Notes: generated from the sequence alone by a model not told the origin. DNA of 64,000 nt from Carettochelys insculpta (GCF_033958435.1 NC_134138.1:178048798-178112797), one strand, 5' to 3'. Shown: positions 24,723 through 36,540, counted from the first letter of the stretch. Translations and numbers: made by a program.

Positions 24723-25340
24723 AGTGACAGGGTGAGGCCAGTGGACTAACTTACGAGGCAGCAAGAAAAAGCAGAAACAGTCCCAGCAATCAGGTGTTAA
24801 CACAGGCAGAGGGGGAGCAGTGGGGGAAGTGGCTTCTCTAAATCAGTTAGGGACAGCTTTTCCCACTTAAGGCTGCCACGGCACTTTAAAAGCCTCCCCC
24901 CACTAGGGAGTGGGGAGAGAGCAGAACAGGAGGTTGGAGAAGAGTAAGGAGATTGGAGCAGACAGGAGAAAGTAAGGAAGTGGTAAAGGTGAACAACAAC
25001 AACAGAGATAGCAGGGGAGGTGAGCAAGTCCCGCAGCTGAGCAAGCTCCTTACCCCATGTAACCCCAGGGCTCAGCCGAAGGCGAGAGGGACTTGTTACT
25101 CAGCCTAGTTGGATGAGTGGGCTCCTACCCACAGCCCTTTGAGCCCAGGAACCGAAGCCTGTGGCCCAGCCAGGGCAAGTGGTCCCCATATCAGGGGACT
25201 GGGACTGAGCAGAGGCCCGGGACCCAGGACTGATATATAGTTACTAGAAAGGGTGCTTCAGGAGAGCCTCTTGAGTGTTATTGCAATGTAATATAATACT
25301 GATAATAGTAATAATAAACCAACTGAATTGCTTAATCTCC
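24723..25340 (+). mobile_element. Possible solo LTR or GC-rich repeat
   Basis: A sharp GC-rich island begins GAGTGACAGGGTGAGGCCAGTGG and runs to AATAATAAACCAACTGAATTGC, with an AATAAA-like signal near 25311. The organisation (promoter-like GC, then a polyadenylation signal) suits an LTR, but I cannot fix the ends or a target duplication. Confidence 0.3.
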
Positions 25341-28022
25341 TGTACTCCCCCTCCCAACATCAGAATGGGGGCACTTGCTAACCCTCACAGTGTAGTCCCT
25401 CATATTCCACTTTTCAGTGACAGCTGTCTTGTAACTTCCATGAACATTATCATCATCTGTGGCAGTCGTATGTATAAAAATACTACACATATCTAGTAAA
25501 TTTTGATTGACACAATCCCTCTTTCTTAGTCGGTGTGTGTTGTAGCATACCAGCATTTCATACTCAAGTAAATTCAGTCTACAGTACCGTTATCAACCTC
25601 AAATACAATGAATGTTATACTCCACTTTTAAGGCATTAATAATCAAGGATGCTCCAATGAATTAGCAACTATGCTGCATTGCAGTCAGATCTGTGATAAA
25701 TATACACATACAAAGCTCTACTCAGAACACATTATTCAACTCATTTTCAATTTGCTGGGAATAGATATGTACAGTAAGCCATAAACAACTCATTTATTAC
25801 CCAGCACTTTTTCATCTAATTGCTTTGAAGCCAGAAAGCTCACTCTACTGAAGCAGAAAAAATATATATAGCATTTCTGATTTCCAAATATGGTGCAATT
25901 AATCCCCAGACCCTGAAAATATGGAGCATTTTCAAGGAAATTATTCATTTGAAGTGAAAATGGTTTTAAAGAAAGTAATAAAAGAGTTCTATGCTCACTG
26001 TTATTAACACATACTTGACTTTAAAAATTATAATGAAAGGATCCCAAGATGCTTAATTTTAATTACAAAGAGACCATTTCTTTAAATTTATTATCTGATT
26101 CAAAAGCCTTGAGGTTGCCCTATAGAAATTTGGTTAGCTATAATTTACTTGTGGTTTAAAGGCCCTGTATTCTGTTTTCAAGCATTGCTATGTGTTGACA
26201 TAAAGCAGACTTGGTCCATTTTTCAGATTATTATAAGATTTGGTTTCCCAAGGGTTTATATTTACATTGTAACAATTTACTCCAGAAATTCCATATATAA
26301 AGCATATACCACAAAGGAAGTAAAACATACTGCTGCCATCCCCGTCTGAGACAATTCAGACAATTGTTATACCACTTAATGTTCCACAGAAACTGGGACA
26401 GAATGGTAGGTACCTTATAGATTTTATTTTAAATAAAAAAAAGAGAATGAAAAGGAAATATAGTAGTTAAGACTAGAGGGAATTGGGAATTTTTTGAGAA
26501 AACAATTTTCCCCAAAATTTCCAAATTGTCAAAGTCAAAATCTATACAGGAAGGGGTTAGTATCAGTGAATTTTTCAAATTTGAAGAAATAGTGAAAAAA
26601 ATCGAAATTGACAAAATGTCCTATTTTGACATACCCAGGTTTTGGTTTATGGTTTGAAAAGACTTTGCTTCTAAATTTAATTTATTTTACACTAACATTT
26701 TTTTTAAAAATGTTAAAATCAAAAAGCAAATATTTCAACTGACCTGAAACTTTTTTTGACTGTTTTCTTCTGGTTTGTTGATGCATACTTTTAAGATTTT
26801 GCCTTTTTGTTTTCATTCAACATAGGAAAATATTTCAAAATCTCAAATATTCTCACAGGAAGGCACTTCTGCCTAACCCACTCAAGATACAGAACTGCTG
26901 CTTTCCAGCTAAAAAGATACATGATGGTATATAATTCATATAATATCCTGCCCTATTTTTTTATAACAATGTAAGGCACTTACACGCTTTTCTGTTATAG
27001 ACATGAAAGACGGCAAAAAAGTTGGCAAACTACCACAAGTGGTGGGAAGAGAACTGTCAGAAGAGCATCAACAGGAATAATCCCAAAGGTCTATTCAGAA
27101 GGGTTTGACCAGGAAACAATATGAAACATCCTAGGAGGAAAAAATACCACCCTCTTAGGGGTCATAAACACAGAGAACCTGCTTCACAGGAGAAGCTTTG
27201 TATGGATAGTCAAAGGAGTTAAAATGCGATAGGGCCTCTGTTATTCCTCCAGCCAAAGAGATGATTCAGTCTTAAATGAAATAGAAATTTTGCTTATGGG
27301 AGAATTGCAAGTAAGGGACACTTTTTAAAGCAATGGGAGCAAGAACAATAATTCTGCAAGTTGGATCATGAACAGGAAACGTGGGCTTGCCACTTAGCAG
27401 GTGGAACTGGGAAGAGCTTGCATTTCACCTCCATGGGAAAAAAAAAATCTAAAATGGATTTACAGGAATGATAAAGTTAGCAGCTGGGAAAGAAATATCT
27501 CGGCAGGAAAGCTGAAAGGGACACAGAACACCTACTACAGCAAGACTTTCCAAAATTCAATGAAACTTCATAGAGCTCCAAAAAAGTTTGTCTTCCCCTA
27601 CTGACACAGATCTAGTGTCTTGATCTCTATATTTGATAAGTATAAGACTGCATACATTTCACTATAACTAATTTCCCAAACTTCCTTACAACCTTCCTGC
27701 CATCCTTCATAAATATGCATTTTTTTCTATTGGATGTGCTGTAAGTGTTTCAATATGAATTTCTTAGGGGCCACTGTTTGCCTTCAAACCTGTGACACAT
27801 TTGGCTTGTTACCAGGTGTCCAAGGTGGTTTAATGTAATATGACATGGAGGACAGCTAGTTACAACTTCAAAAGCAAGTTCTTTATACTGTTTTATCTGT
27901 TTATTGACTGGCTGAATGGTGGTGAGCACACAGAGACAGGCTCAGGTCCTGCAAAAAGTCTTTTCTGTTCAACTACTCTGCTAATGAAATAATAGAAATT
28001 AGACATGAAAAAGAAAATACTG
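25341..28022. other. Intronic DNA, no gene recognised
   Basis: AT-rich sequence with long A/T runs around 26400-26850. No domain-like frame or repeat termini seen. Confidence 0.5.
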
Positions 28023-28025
28023 TAA

Positions 28026-28472
28026 GGCTGTGTCTACACTAACACCTTCCTTCAAAGGAAAGATGGTAAGTAGGGTGTTGGGAGTTTACTAATGAAGTGC
28101 TGTGCTGCATATGCAGAACTTCATTAAACAAATTCCCCCCCGAGGCAACTTCAAAGTTTTAAATTTCAAAGTACCGGCTCGCATCTAGCCGTGGCTCACC
28201 CGCCAGTACTTCCAAGTGCCAGGGCAACTTCGAAGTCCCTTTATTCCTCCAATCAGCAGATAGGAATAAGGGGATTTTGAAGTTCCTGGGGTCCTTTCAA
28301 AAAGGACCCTGTCTGGACGAGCCACGTGGCAGCAGAACACGGCAATTTCGAAGAGCCGCAGCTGGTGGCATGCTATGAGGCGCTGAATATGCATTTCAGC
28401 GTCTCATTAGTAATCTTCGAAATGGTCATTTGCATGACTATTTTGAAGATTTGGGCTCATGTAGACACAGAC
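28026..28472. mobile_element. Chimeric Harbinger MITE (left family B, right family A)
   Basis: The left part, GGCTGTGTCTACACTAAC..GGTGTTGGGAGTTTACTAATGAAGTGCTG...GAGGCAACTTCAAAG, follows the family B layout seen at 52989. From about 28200 on, TTCGAAGTCCC..TTATTCC..GATAGGAATAAGGGG..CAAATGAC..GTGTAGACACAGAC follows family A. The flanking triplets (TAA left, ATT right) do not match, unlike most other copies. Confidence 0.75.
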
Positions 28473-28655
28473 ATTGCATCAGGGAGTGTCTATAACTGGG
28501 CCAGCTCTCTGTCAAATGACTGCCCAATAGGAACAAATGCTACTTTGCCCCCACCTGGAGCATTTTAAATAAGTAGGGAAATTCATATCCCATGAAACAA
28601 ACCAACCAAACATAGGGTTTTTCTGGCATCTTTAGTACAAGGCACACCAGTGATA

Positions 28656-28778
28656 CTAATATTGAGTCTGTTCTGGTGTGGCTATGGTCTGAAGAAGTGG
28701 GTCTGTCCCATGAAAGCTCACCTAATAAATTATCTTGTTAGTCTTTAAAGTGCTACTTTACTGCTTTTTTGTTTTCAT
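28656..28778 (+). mobile_element. Penelope-like 3' tail fragment
   Basis: GAGTCTGTTCTGGTGTGGCTATGGTCTGAAGAAGTGGGTCTGTCCC through GTCTTTAAAGTGCTACTTTACTGC is almost the same as the tail at 17840-17955. Only the terminal 120 bp is present. Confidence 0.8.
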
Positions 28779-29139
28779 AATTAAATAATTGTGTGTGACA
28801 ACATGCAAAATGAGGTATGCTCAGCTGTTCCCTTTTTTGCTTAAAAGTTGGGGGAACCATACCAGTGGCTAAATCTTTAAGTGTGAACTTCTGTGACTTC
28901 ATCCTAATACTTGAAGATACAGCATATGAATGTATATTTGATGCACTAGTGCACATAATCATCAGATATTTATGCAATCTTATCAAAGAAGGATTCTAAA
29001 GTTCTTTATGTAGTTCTTTAAAAGTTCTTTATATAGTTCACAATGGGCCAATTTCTGCCCTAAAACCACACATACACTGCTTCAAAGGACTTCACTAGAA
29101 GTTGCACACATATGCATCAAAGGACAGAATTTAGTTCTC

Positions 29140-29761
29140 TATAGCTGTGTCTACACTTGCATTCCTCTTTCTAAAGAGGTATGTAAATGAGGTAAATCAA
29201 AATGCAAATGATACAAATTAGCATACCCACCACCTCATTTGCATATATTTATTTCAAAATAGCTTCTTTTAAAAGAAGAAAACCAGCATAGACACTGCTC
29301 TTTCGAAAGTAAACCCCATCTTCGAAAGAATCCTTCTTCCCTTTCTACACAGGCCATTTCCTTGGGAAGTGGCATGCTAATACATGGAGCGAAAGATGCT
29401 AATGAGGCACAGATGCAAATTATCTGCACCTCATTAGCATACCATCACATGATTTGGAGTCTGGAAGACTGGAAGACTCCAAAACACCATGTAGAAGCGT
29501 GGCTCTGGGGGAGCTTCTGGAAGGAAGTCCTTCTTCTGGAGGCCCCTTCTTCCCAAAAATTTTTCCAGAAGACCCCCCTCCAGGGGGCCACACTTCTAAA
29601 TGGCGTTTTGGAGTAAAGAAGAACGGTCTTCCAGACTCCAAATCTTGTGACCATATGCTAATGAGGCATGGGGAATTTGCATCCATGCCTCATTAGCATA
29701 TTTCGGGCCATGTATTACCATGCCACTTTCGAAAAAAGTGGCCTGTATAGAAACAGCCTAT
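29140..29761. mobile_element. Palindromic Harbinger MITE (family C), TSD TAT
   Basis: The element is 29143-29758, from AGCTGTGTCTACACTTGCATTCC to GGCCTGTATAGAAACAGCC, with TAT on both sides. It contains nested inverted pairs: CTAATGAGGCACAGATGCAAAT with ATTTGCATCCATGCCTCATTAG, and GGAGTCTGGAAGAC with GTCTTCCAGACTCC. The four 64-88 codon frames at 29420-29696 on both strands are shadows of this palindrome. Confidence 0.85.
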
Positions 29762-30186
29762 ATGTATATGAAGAAATAATTTTCCCCAACAAGTTTTTTG
29801 ATTATGGTAGATGATGAAAGAGCTGAGCAGCATTGCTTAGGGAGGCTGGGCTGAACTGGATCATAAATTCATGAGATACAAGTGCCAGATATAAAAATTT
29901 CCAGCAATATTTTTTGAACACCTCACTGAATTAAGTATCTTTGGAGTCCAATGTATTAAATGCAAAACTTATGCATTATTGTGGCCTGAATGATTAAAGA
30001 ACTATACTAAATAATAATGTTCTTTGGGGATACTTTGTGGTAAGCGCAATTTCCAGGAAATATTCGGAGGTGAATGTAAGCTGGTGCGGTACTCCAAAAA
30101 GAGTTGGCTGGGGCACTCAGCTGCAGGAGAAGGCAATGCAGTCCCAGGCAGAGTCCCAGAACCATCTGGCATTTAGTGTTTTTTGT
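29762..30186. other. Intronic DNA, nothing recognised
   Basis: Short AT-rich spacer between a MITE and the CR1 3' end. Confidence 0.5.
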
Positions 30187-30193
30187 CATAGAA

Positions 30194-33106
30194 TCATAGA
30201 AGAGTAGGACTGGAAGGGACCTCGAGAGGCCATCGAGTCCAGCCCCCTGCCCTCATGGCAGGACCAAGCATTTTCCAGACCATCCCTGAAAGCCATCCAT
30301 CCAACCTCTTCTTAAATAGCTCCAGTGATGGAGATTCTACCACCTCCCTTGGCAATTCGTTCCAGTGTTTGATCACCCTGACAGTTAGGAACTTTTTCCT
30401 AATGTCCAACCTGAACCTCCCCTGCTGCAATTTCAGTCCATTGCCTCTTGTTCTATCCTCAGAGGCAAGGAAGAACAAGTTCCCTTTTAAAAACCTGAAA
30501 ACTGCTATCATGTCCCCACTCAATCTTCTCTTTTCCAAACTAAACAAGCCCAATTCTTTCAGCCTTTCTTCATAGGTCATGCTCTCTAGACCTTTGATCA
30601 TTCTCGTTGCTCTCCTCTGGACCCTCTCCAATTTCTTCACATCCTTCCTGAACTGCGGTGCCCAGAACTGGACACAATACTCCAGCTGAGGCCTAACCAG
30701 CGCAGAGTAGAGCAGGAGAATGACTTCTCGTGTCTTGTTTACGACACACCTGTTAATGCATCCCAGAATCATGTTTGCCTTTTTCGCAACAGCATCACAC
30801 TGTTGACCCATATTTAGCTTGTGGTCCACTTTAACCCCCAGATCCCTTTCTGCTGTACTCATTCGTAGGCAGTCCTTTCCCATTCTGTATGTGTGACACT
30901 GATTGTTCCTTCCTAAGTGGAGCACTTTGCATTTGTCCTTATTAAACTTCATCCTGTTTACCTCAGCCCATTTCTCCAGTTTATCCAGATCCTTTTGAAT
31001 TATGACCCTATCCTCCAAAGAAGTTGCAACCCCTCCCAGCTTGGTATCATCTGCAAACTTAGTAAGTGTACTTTCTATGTCAATATCTAAATCGTTAATG
31101 AAGATATTGAACAGAACCGGTCCTAAAACAGACCCCTGTGGAACCCCACTAGTTATACTTTTCCAGCCGGATTGAAAACCATTAAAAACTACTCTCTGAG
31201 TATGGTTATCCAGCCAGTTGTTCACCCACCTTATAGTAGCCCCATCTAAGTTGTATTTGCATAGTTTACTGATAAGTATATTATGTGAGACCGTGTCAAA
31301 TGCTTTACTGAAGTCTAGGTATACCACATCCACTGCTTCTCCCTTATCCACAAGACTCGCTATTCTATCAAAGAAAGCTATTAGATTGGTTTGACATGAT
31401 CTGTTTTTAACAAAGCCATGCTGGCTGTTCCCTAGCACCTTACCACCTTCCAAATGCTTGCAGATGATTTCTTTAATGACCTGCTCCATTATCTTTCCTG
31501 GCACAGAAGTTAAGCTGACTGGCCTGTAGTTTCCCGGGTTATTCTTGTTCCCCTTTTTATAAATGGGTACTATATTTGTCCTTTTCCAGTCTTCTGGAAT
31601 CTCTCCCGTCTCCCAGGATTTACCAAAAATGATTGCTAAAGGCTCAGATACCTCTTCTATCAGCTCTTTGAGGATTCTAGGATGCATTTCATCAGGCCCT
31701 GGTGATTTGCAGACATCTAATTTTTCTAAGTAAATTTTAATTTGCTCTTTTCTTATTTCAACTTCTAAGCCTACCCCTTTTTCGCTAGCATTCTCTATGT
31801 CAGGCATTCCTTCAGATTTCTCAGTGAAGACCGAACCAAAGAAATCATTAAACATTTCTGCCATTTCCAAATTCCCTGTTACTGTTCCTCCCTCCTCACT
31901 TACCAATGGCCCTACCCTCTCCTTAGTCTTCCTCTTGTTACCAATGTATTTGTAAAATGCCTTCTTGTTTCCCTTTATGCTTGTAGTTAGCTTGAGCTCA
32001 TTTTGTGCCTTAGCCTTTATAATCTTGCTCCTGCATGCTCGTGTTGTTTGCCTATATTCATTCTTTGTAATTTGTCCTAGTTTCCATTTCTTATAAGATT
32101 CCTTTTTTATTTTGAGATCATGCAAGATCTCCTGGTTAAGCCAAGGCAGTCTTTTACCATGTTTTCTATCTTTCCTACACAGGGGGATAGCTTGCTTTTG
32201 GGCCCTTAATAATGTCCCTTTGAAAAACTGCCAACTCTCCTCAGCCGTTTTTCCCCTCAGTTTAGCTTCCCATGGGACCTTACCTACCAGCTATCTGAGT
32301 TTACCAAAATCTGCCTTCCTGAAATCCATTATCTCTATTGTACTGTTTTCCCTTCTACCCTTCCTTAGAATTGTGAACTCTATGATTTCATGATCACTTT
32401 CACCCAAGCATCCTTCCACTTTCAAATTCTCAATAATTTCCTCCCTATTTGTTAAGATTAAATCTAGAACAGCTTCCCCTCTGGTAGCTTTTTCAACCTT
32501 TTGGAATAAAAAGTTGTCTGCAATGCAATCCAAGAATTTATTGGACAGTCTGTCCCCTGCTGTATTAGTTTCCCAACATATACCTGGATAGTTGAAGTCC
32601 TCCAGCACCACAAAATTCTGGGCCCTGGATGATTTTGTTAGCTGTTTAAAGAAAGCCTCATCTACCTCTTCCACCTGGCTAGGGGGCCTGTAGTAGACTC
32701 CAAGTAGGACCTTGTTTTTAACTCCTCTGAGTCTAACCCAGAGACTTTCAACCCATCCATCTCCTTCGTCCATCTCCACCTCTGTCCAAGCGTGTACATT
32801 TTTAATACACAAGGCAACACCTCCTCCCTTCTTTCCCTATCTGTCCTTCCTAAGCAGGCTGTACCCTTCAATACCAACATTCCAGTCATGAGTATTATCC
32901 CACCAAGTTTCTGTGATGCCAACGATATCATAGTTGTATTCGTTTATTAGTACTTCCAATTCTTCTTGTTTATTTCCCATACTTCTTGCATTTGTATATA
33001 GGCATCTCAGATATTGATTTGGTCTTGCCTCCCAGTTTTGCCCTGGCCCTCTTTTTACTCTCCCAGTGTAGCCCATACTCCCTCCCATTTCAAATTCATC
33101 TCCCAT
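30194..33106 (-). pseudogene. CR1 ORF2: endonuclease plus reverse transcriptase, two in-frame TAG stops
   Basis: One reading frame runs from the ATG at 33106 to the stop at 30194, about 971 codons, interrupted only by TAG at 32837-32839 and TAG at 32291-32293. The N-terminal APE-like endonuclease shows YTNARSMGNKQEEL, IVGITETWWD with the catalytic Glu, [18 protein letters not shown] and ESDHEI. In EDFN the usual Gly of GDFN is Glu. The RT part is open for 643 codons (30194-32125): SPGPDEMHP (residue 141), NYRPVSLT (199), LDFSKAFD (270), [10 protein letters not shown] (327) and the catalytic FADD (357). The C-terminus ends with a [15 protein letters not shown] motif. Target-primed reverse transcription is the family's role. 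The intact RT stretch and so few lesions imply a recent insertion, but the endonuclease stops should prevent a complete product. Confidence 0.95.
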
Positions 33107-33159
33107 GTATTCATGCTGTCCACTTACATGCAGGCTTTGCTCCCCTGCCCCTGTCGATC

Positions 33160-33926
33160 CTAGTTTAAAGCCTTCCTCACTAGGTTAGCCAGCCTGTGTC
33201 TGAATATGGTCTTCCCCCTCCTCGAAAGGTGAATGCCATCTCTGCCTAGCAGTCCTTCCCAGAAAAGGATCCCGTGGTCAAAGAAACCAAAGCCTTCCTG
33301 GCGACACCATCTACGCAACCAAGCATTCACCTCTAGCATACACCTGTCTCTGCCTGGGCCCCTACCTCTGACAGGCAGGATTGAAGAGAATACCCCCTGT
33401 GCCCCAAACTCCCTGACCCGTGCTCCCAGAGCCCTGAAGTCACTCTTGACCTGCTCAGCGTCACACCTCACAGTATCATTAGTGCCCACATGGATGAGAA
33501 GCATGGGATAGTAGTCAGAGGGCCGGATAATCCTTGACAATGCCTGCGTAACATCTCGGATACGGGCCCCCGGGAGGCAGCAGACCTCCCGAGAGGAAAT
33601 GTCAGGGCGACAGATGGGCGCCTCCATCCCTCTCAGAAGAGAGTCTCCAACCACCACTACTCTACGTTTCCTTCTCGCAGGGGTGGCAGTAGACTTCCCA
33701 GCCTTGGGGGTACGAGGCTTCTCCTCGTCGTATGGGGTAATTCTTGGTCTCCTGTATCGAGTACAGCATAACGGTTTTCCAGTACCACGGTGGGAGGGTT
33801 CTGAGCAGGGGTGGGACACAGCCTGCTGCAAGAAGTAACCAGCTGCCAGTGTCCACCCTGGTCCACCTCCTCCAGTGGTTTATCAGCCGTCCTCTGCACT
33901 GCGACAGTTACCTCCGCAGTCTCCAC
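33160..33926 (-). pseudogene. CR1 ORF1 with SGNH/GDSL esterase-like domain, frameshifted
   Basis: Two overlapping minus-strand frames share one protein. The upstream part (from the ATG at 33926: VDQGGHWQ, PPTVVLENRYAVLDTGDQE) must switch frame near 33740-33760 to continue as ITPYDEEKPRTPKAG. From there a 223-codon frame ends at 33160. It carries VVVVGDSLLRGME (SGNH block I, catalytic Ser), HVGTNDT (block III), and GRDGIHLSRRG with the D..H block V. CR1 ORF1 proteins are known to carry such an esterase-like domain. ORF1 ends 54 bp before the ORF2 ATG at 33106. The single frameshift lies outside the esterase fold, so the domain itself is intact as read. Confidence 0.88.
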
Positions 33927-33995
33927 CTGAATACTATCCAGGAACTGCTCATGGACTCGGATACCTGTCCTCCCTGCCCCATCCCTGACTGTTTG

Positions 33996-34578
33996 AAAAT
34001 ATAGGTACTCATTTCTAGCATAGTTTCTAAAGGTCTTAAACTGGCCAAAGTTGCATCCTTCTCATCTCTGTATACACGTTTGATATTTATCAAAGATTCA
34101 GGTGAGCACCAGAAATGTAGGTTCTTGTCCCTAATTCTACCTGAATTTTTAGAGGTCTTCTCTCCTTCCATGAATTTTGTCCTTGTAAACTCATGCTCAG
34201 AACAAGAAAGAAGAAACAAGATGGATTGAGAGGACAAGTAGAGAAACATTAACTATTCTAGTGCGAGCACTTCTTAACTGTGGGACACCATGAGCCTCAT
34301 TCTCTACTACAGTGTCCTTTGTGTAGTTTTGTGCACCTCTGAGAAGTAGGTGCAAATGCCACCAGGGCAGTGGAGAATTAAGCTCTTCTTTTAACAATAT
34401 GATTGATTGTAAGCCCCAGCTCTGCTCTGATTTCTTGGTGGTATTGTTTCACTGCATTATATCAAATGACTCCGGTCAGTCCTAGATCCTGATACTGCTG
34501 TCAGAACAGCTTATGGCCAAAGCTTTATGAAATATTAGACCACAAGAGAACGGTGTTCTCCGAAAACCTTTTTGAAGC
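33996..34578. other. Intronic DNA, nothing recognised
   Basis: Short unique-looking stretch. No gene-like frame. Confidence 0.45.
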
Positions 34579-35264
34579 CCTGGCTATGTCTACACAAGCC
34601 AAAAACTTTGAAATGGCCATGCAAATGGCCGTGTCTACATAAGCCAAAAACTTCCAAATGGACCCCGCTTACTTCGAAGTCCCCTTATTCCTATAAGTGA
34701 TAGGTGATATAAGTGATCATGTTTATATCACTCATGTTTATATCACTCATGATATAAGTGATATGTTTGTGCATAATTTAAAGACTGGTTGTTCAGCATA
34801 AGGATCTCATCAAATGATTTACAGGGGCCGTGTCTACACGAGCCAAAAACTTCGAAATGGCCATGCAAATGGCCATTTTGAAGTTTACTAATGAAGCGCT
34901 GAAACACATATTGAGCGCCTCATTAGCATGCGGGCGGCCGCGGCACTTCAAAATTGACGCGGCTTGCCGCCGCGCGGCTCATCCAGACGGGGTTCCTTTT
35001 CGAAAGGACCCCGCCTACTTCGAAGTCCCCTTATTCCTATGAGCAGATAGGAATAAGGGGACTTCGAAGTAGGCGGGGTCCTCTCGAAAAGGAGCCCCGT
35101 CTGGATGAGCCGCGCGGCGGCGAGCCGCGTCAATTTCGAAGTGCCGCGGCCGCCCGCATGCTAATGAGGCGCTCAATATGTATTTCAGCGCTTCATTAGT
35201 AAACTTCGAAATGGACATTTGCATGGCCATTTCGAAGTTTTTGGCTCGTGTAGACACGGCCCCT
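34579..35264. mobile_element. Family A Harbinger MITE with internally rebuilt left half, TSD CCT
   Basis: GGCTATGTCTACACAAGCC at 34582 is preceded by CCT (34579-34581). GGCTCGTGTAGACACGGCC ending at 35261 is followed by CCT (35262-35264). This fits one original insertion. Between them, the left part is scrambled: a 47-bp left end, a second truncated left end starting CCGTGTCTACATAAGCC at about 34629, a core scrap ACCCCGCTTACTTCGAAGTCCCCTTATTCCTAT, and several ATATAAGTGAT words. A complete 436-bp hairpin copy follows at 34826-35261. See the palindrome entry for how the flank is involved. Confidence 0.75.
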
Positions 35265-35337
35265 GTAAATCATTTGATGAGATCCTTATGCTGAACTACC
35301 AGTCTTTAAATTATGCACAAACATATCACTTATATCA
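34750..35337. repeat. 588-bp near-perfect palindrome extending into flanking DNA
   Basis: Centre at 35043.5 with the six-base loop GAGCAG. The inner 436 bp is the MITE hairpin. Outside it, TGATATAAGTGATATGTTTGTGCATAATTTAAAGACTGG.. ATGATTTACAGG (34750-34825) is the inverse of 35262-35337 with a single mismatch. So 76 bp of non-transposon flank is also inverted, with exactly the same symmetry axis. Confidence 0.93.
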
Positions 35338-36098
35338 GAGCGATTGTAAACCAGAAATCATAGCTACAAACCGAAGTAATGTCTAAGCAAGAGCAGTGAA
35401 AGTATACTGCAATTTGTTCAAGTAAAAAGATAAATTATTTGTTTCAATATATATGTGATACAGAAAAAAAAAAACTACACAAATAAACTGTCCCCAAATG
35501 ATAGGGGACAAGGGCAAATGCTGCAAATTTAAATGAAAAAAGTCAGGTTAGTTTACAAGATAATGACAGTTATCACAGATGGAAGAATACATAGCTCCCA
35601 GCTGAATGCTAGCTACAATTTAAACCAGGAACTCCACTGACAGAGCTGATTACTAAAATTCTGAGGTAAAAAAATCCATAAAAATCATGAAAGAAAAATA
35701 TTAACTATTACCAGTTTTGAACTGGAAATCAATAATATATGAAATGTAGGTTTATCATGTGTGTGATGGAAGATAAATAGTAGTGAATGCATGACACAGA
35801 AGGAGACAGATAACAGGGGGATTAGAAAGAGAATTTCTGCATGAAATAGTAACCTTGTACTAAGCATGGATTTATATTTATGTTATAGGAACTAATTGCA
35901 ATAATTCAAACTCATTTTTTGGAGCCAATTTGTATGTGTGCTGAGCCATGTTTTTTAAAGTGTGGAATAAAATCAATATACAGGGTATATACACCTTTCC
36001 TTTTCCATCTCCTTTCATGGGATGGTTGATATCTCCACTATGTCTGGAGGAATGGACAAGACAAATGGGGAAGGACCTCTTCACCAGAGCATTTTCAC
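35338..36098. other. Intronic DNA, nothing recognised
   Basis: AT-rich sequence. No gene-like frame or repeat ends. Confidence 0.5.
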
Positions 36099-36540
36099 AA
36101 AGGCTATGTCTACACTAGTCCAAAACTTCAAAATGGCCATGCAAATGGCCATTTCGAAGTTTACTAATGAAGTACTGAAATACATATTCAGCGCCTCATT
36201 AGAATGCTGGCAGCGGCAGCACTTCGAAATTGATGTGGCTCACTGCCGCATGGCTCGTCCAGATGGGGTTCCTTTTCAGAAGGACCTTGGCATCTTCGAA
36301 ATCCCCTTATTCCTAACAGCAGATAGGAATAAGGGGATTTCAAAGTTGCCAGGGTCTTTTCGAAAAGGATCCCTGTCTGGACGAGCTGTGTGGCAGTGAG
36401 CCACGTCAATTTCGAAGTGCCGCAGCTGTCAGCATTCTAATGAGGCACTGAATATGTATTTCAGCGCTTCATTAGTAAGCTTCAAAATGGCCATTTGCAT
36501 GGCCATTTTGATGTTTTGGGGTAGTGTAGACATGGCCAAA
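36099..36540. mobile_element. Palindromic Harbinger MITE (family A), TSD AAA
   Basis: 36102-36537, GGCTATGTCTACACTAG to GTAGTGTAGACATGGCC, flanked by AAA. Hairpin centre at CCTTATTCCTAACAGCAGATAGGAATAAGG. Arms carry TTCGAAATTGATGTGGC and its inverse. Confidence 0.88.

Larger units (their letters stand above)
30187..33995 (-). mobile_element. Near full-length CR1 LINE (minus)
   Basis: About 3.8 kb. The 3' end at about 30187 reads, on the minus strand, GGTCCCTTCCAGTCCTACTCTTCTATGATTCTATG, the CR1 3' untranslated region with its short ATTCTATG-type repeat. It is followed upstream by ORF2 and ORF1. The 5' border is set at about 33995, where ORF1-like coding ends. Most CR1 copies are severely 5'-truncated, so this copy is unusually complete. 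No target duplication is expected to be obvious for CR1. Confidence 0.9.

Noticed and set aside
30255..30575. 106-codon plus-strand frame
   Set aside because: Antisense of the CR1 ORF2 C-terminus.
34705..34765. Operator-like short palindromes (ATATAAGTGAT/ATCACTTATAT)
   Set aside because: They are scraps of the duplicated flank and of the rearranged MITE, better explained by the inverted duplication.
34830..35257. Overlapping protein-like frames on both strands (MSTRAKNFEMAMQMAI... type), repeated at 23.8, 36.0, 48.3 and 49.4 kb
   Set aside because: They are the same palindromic MITE read in both directions. The recurrence follows transposon copies, not a protein family.
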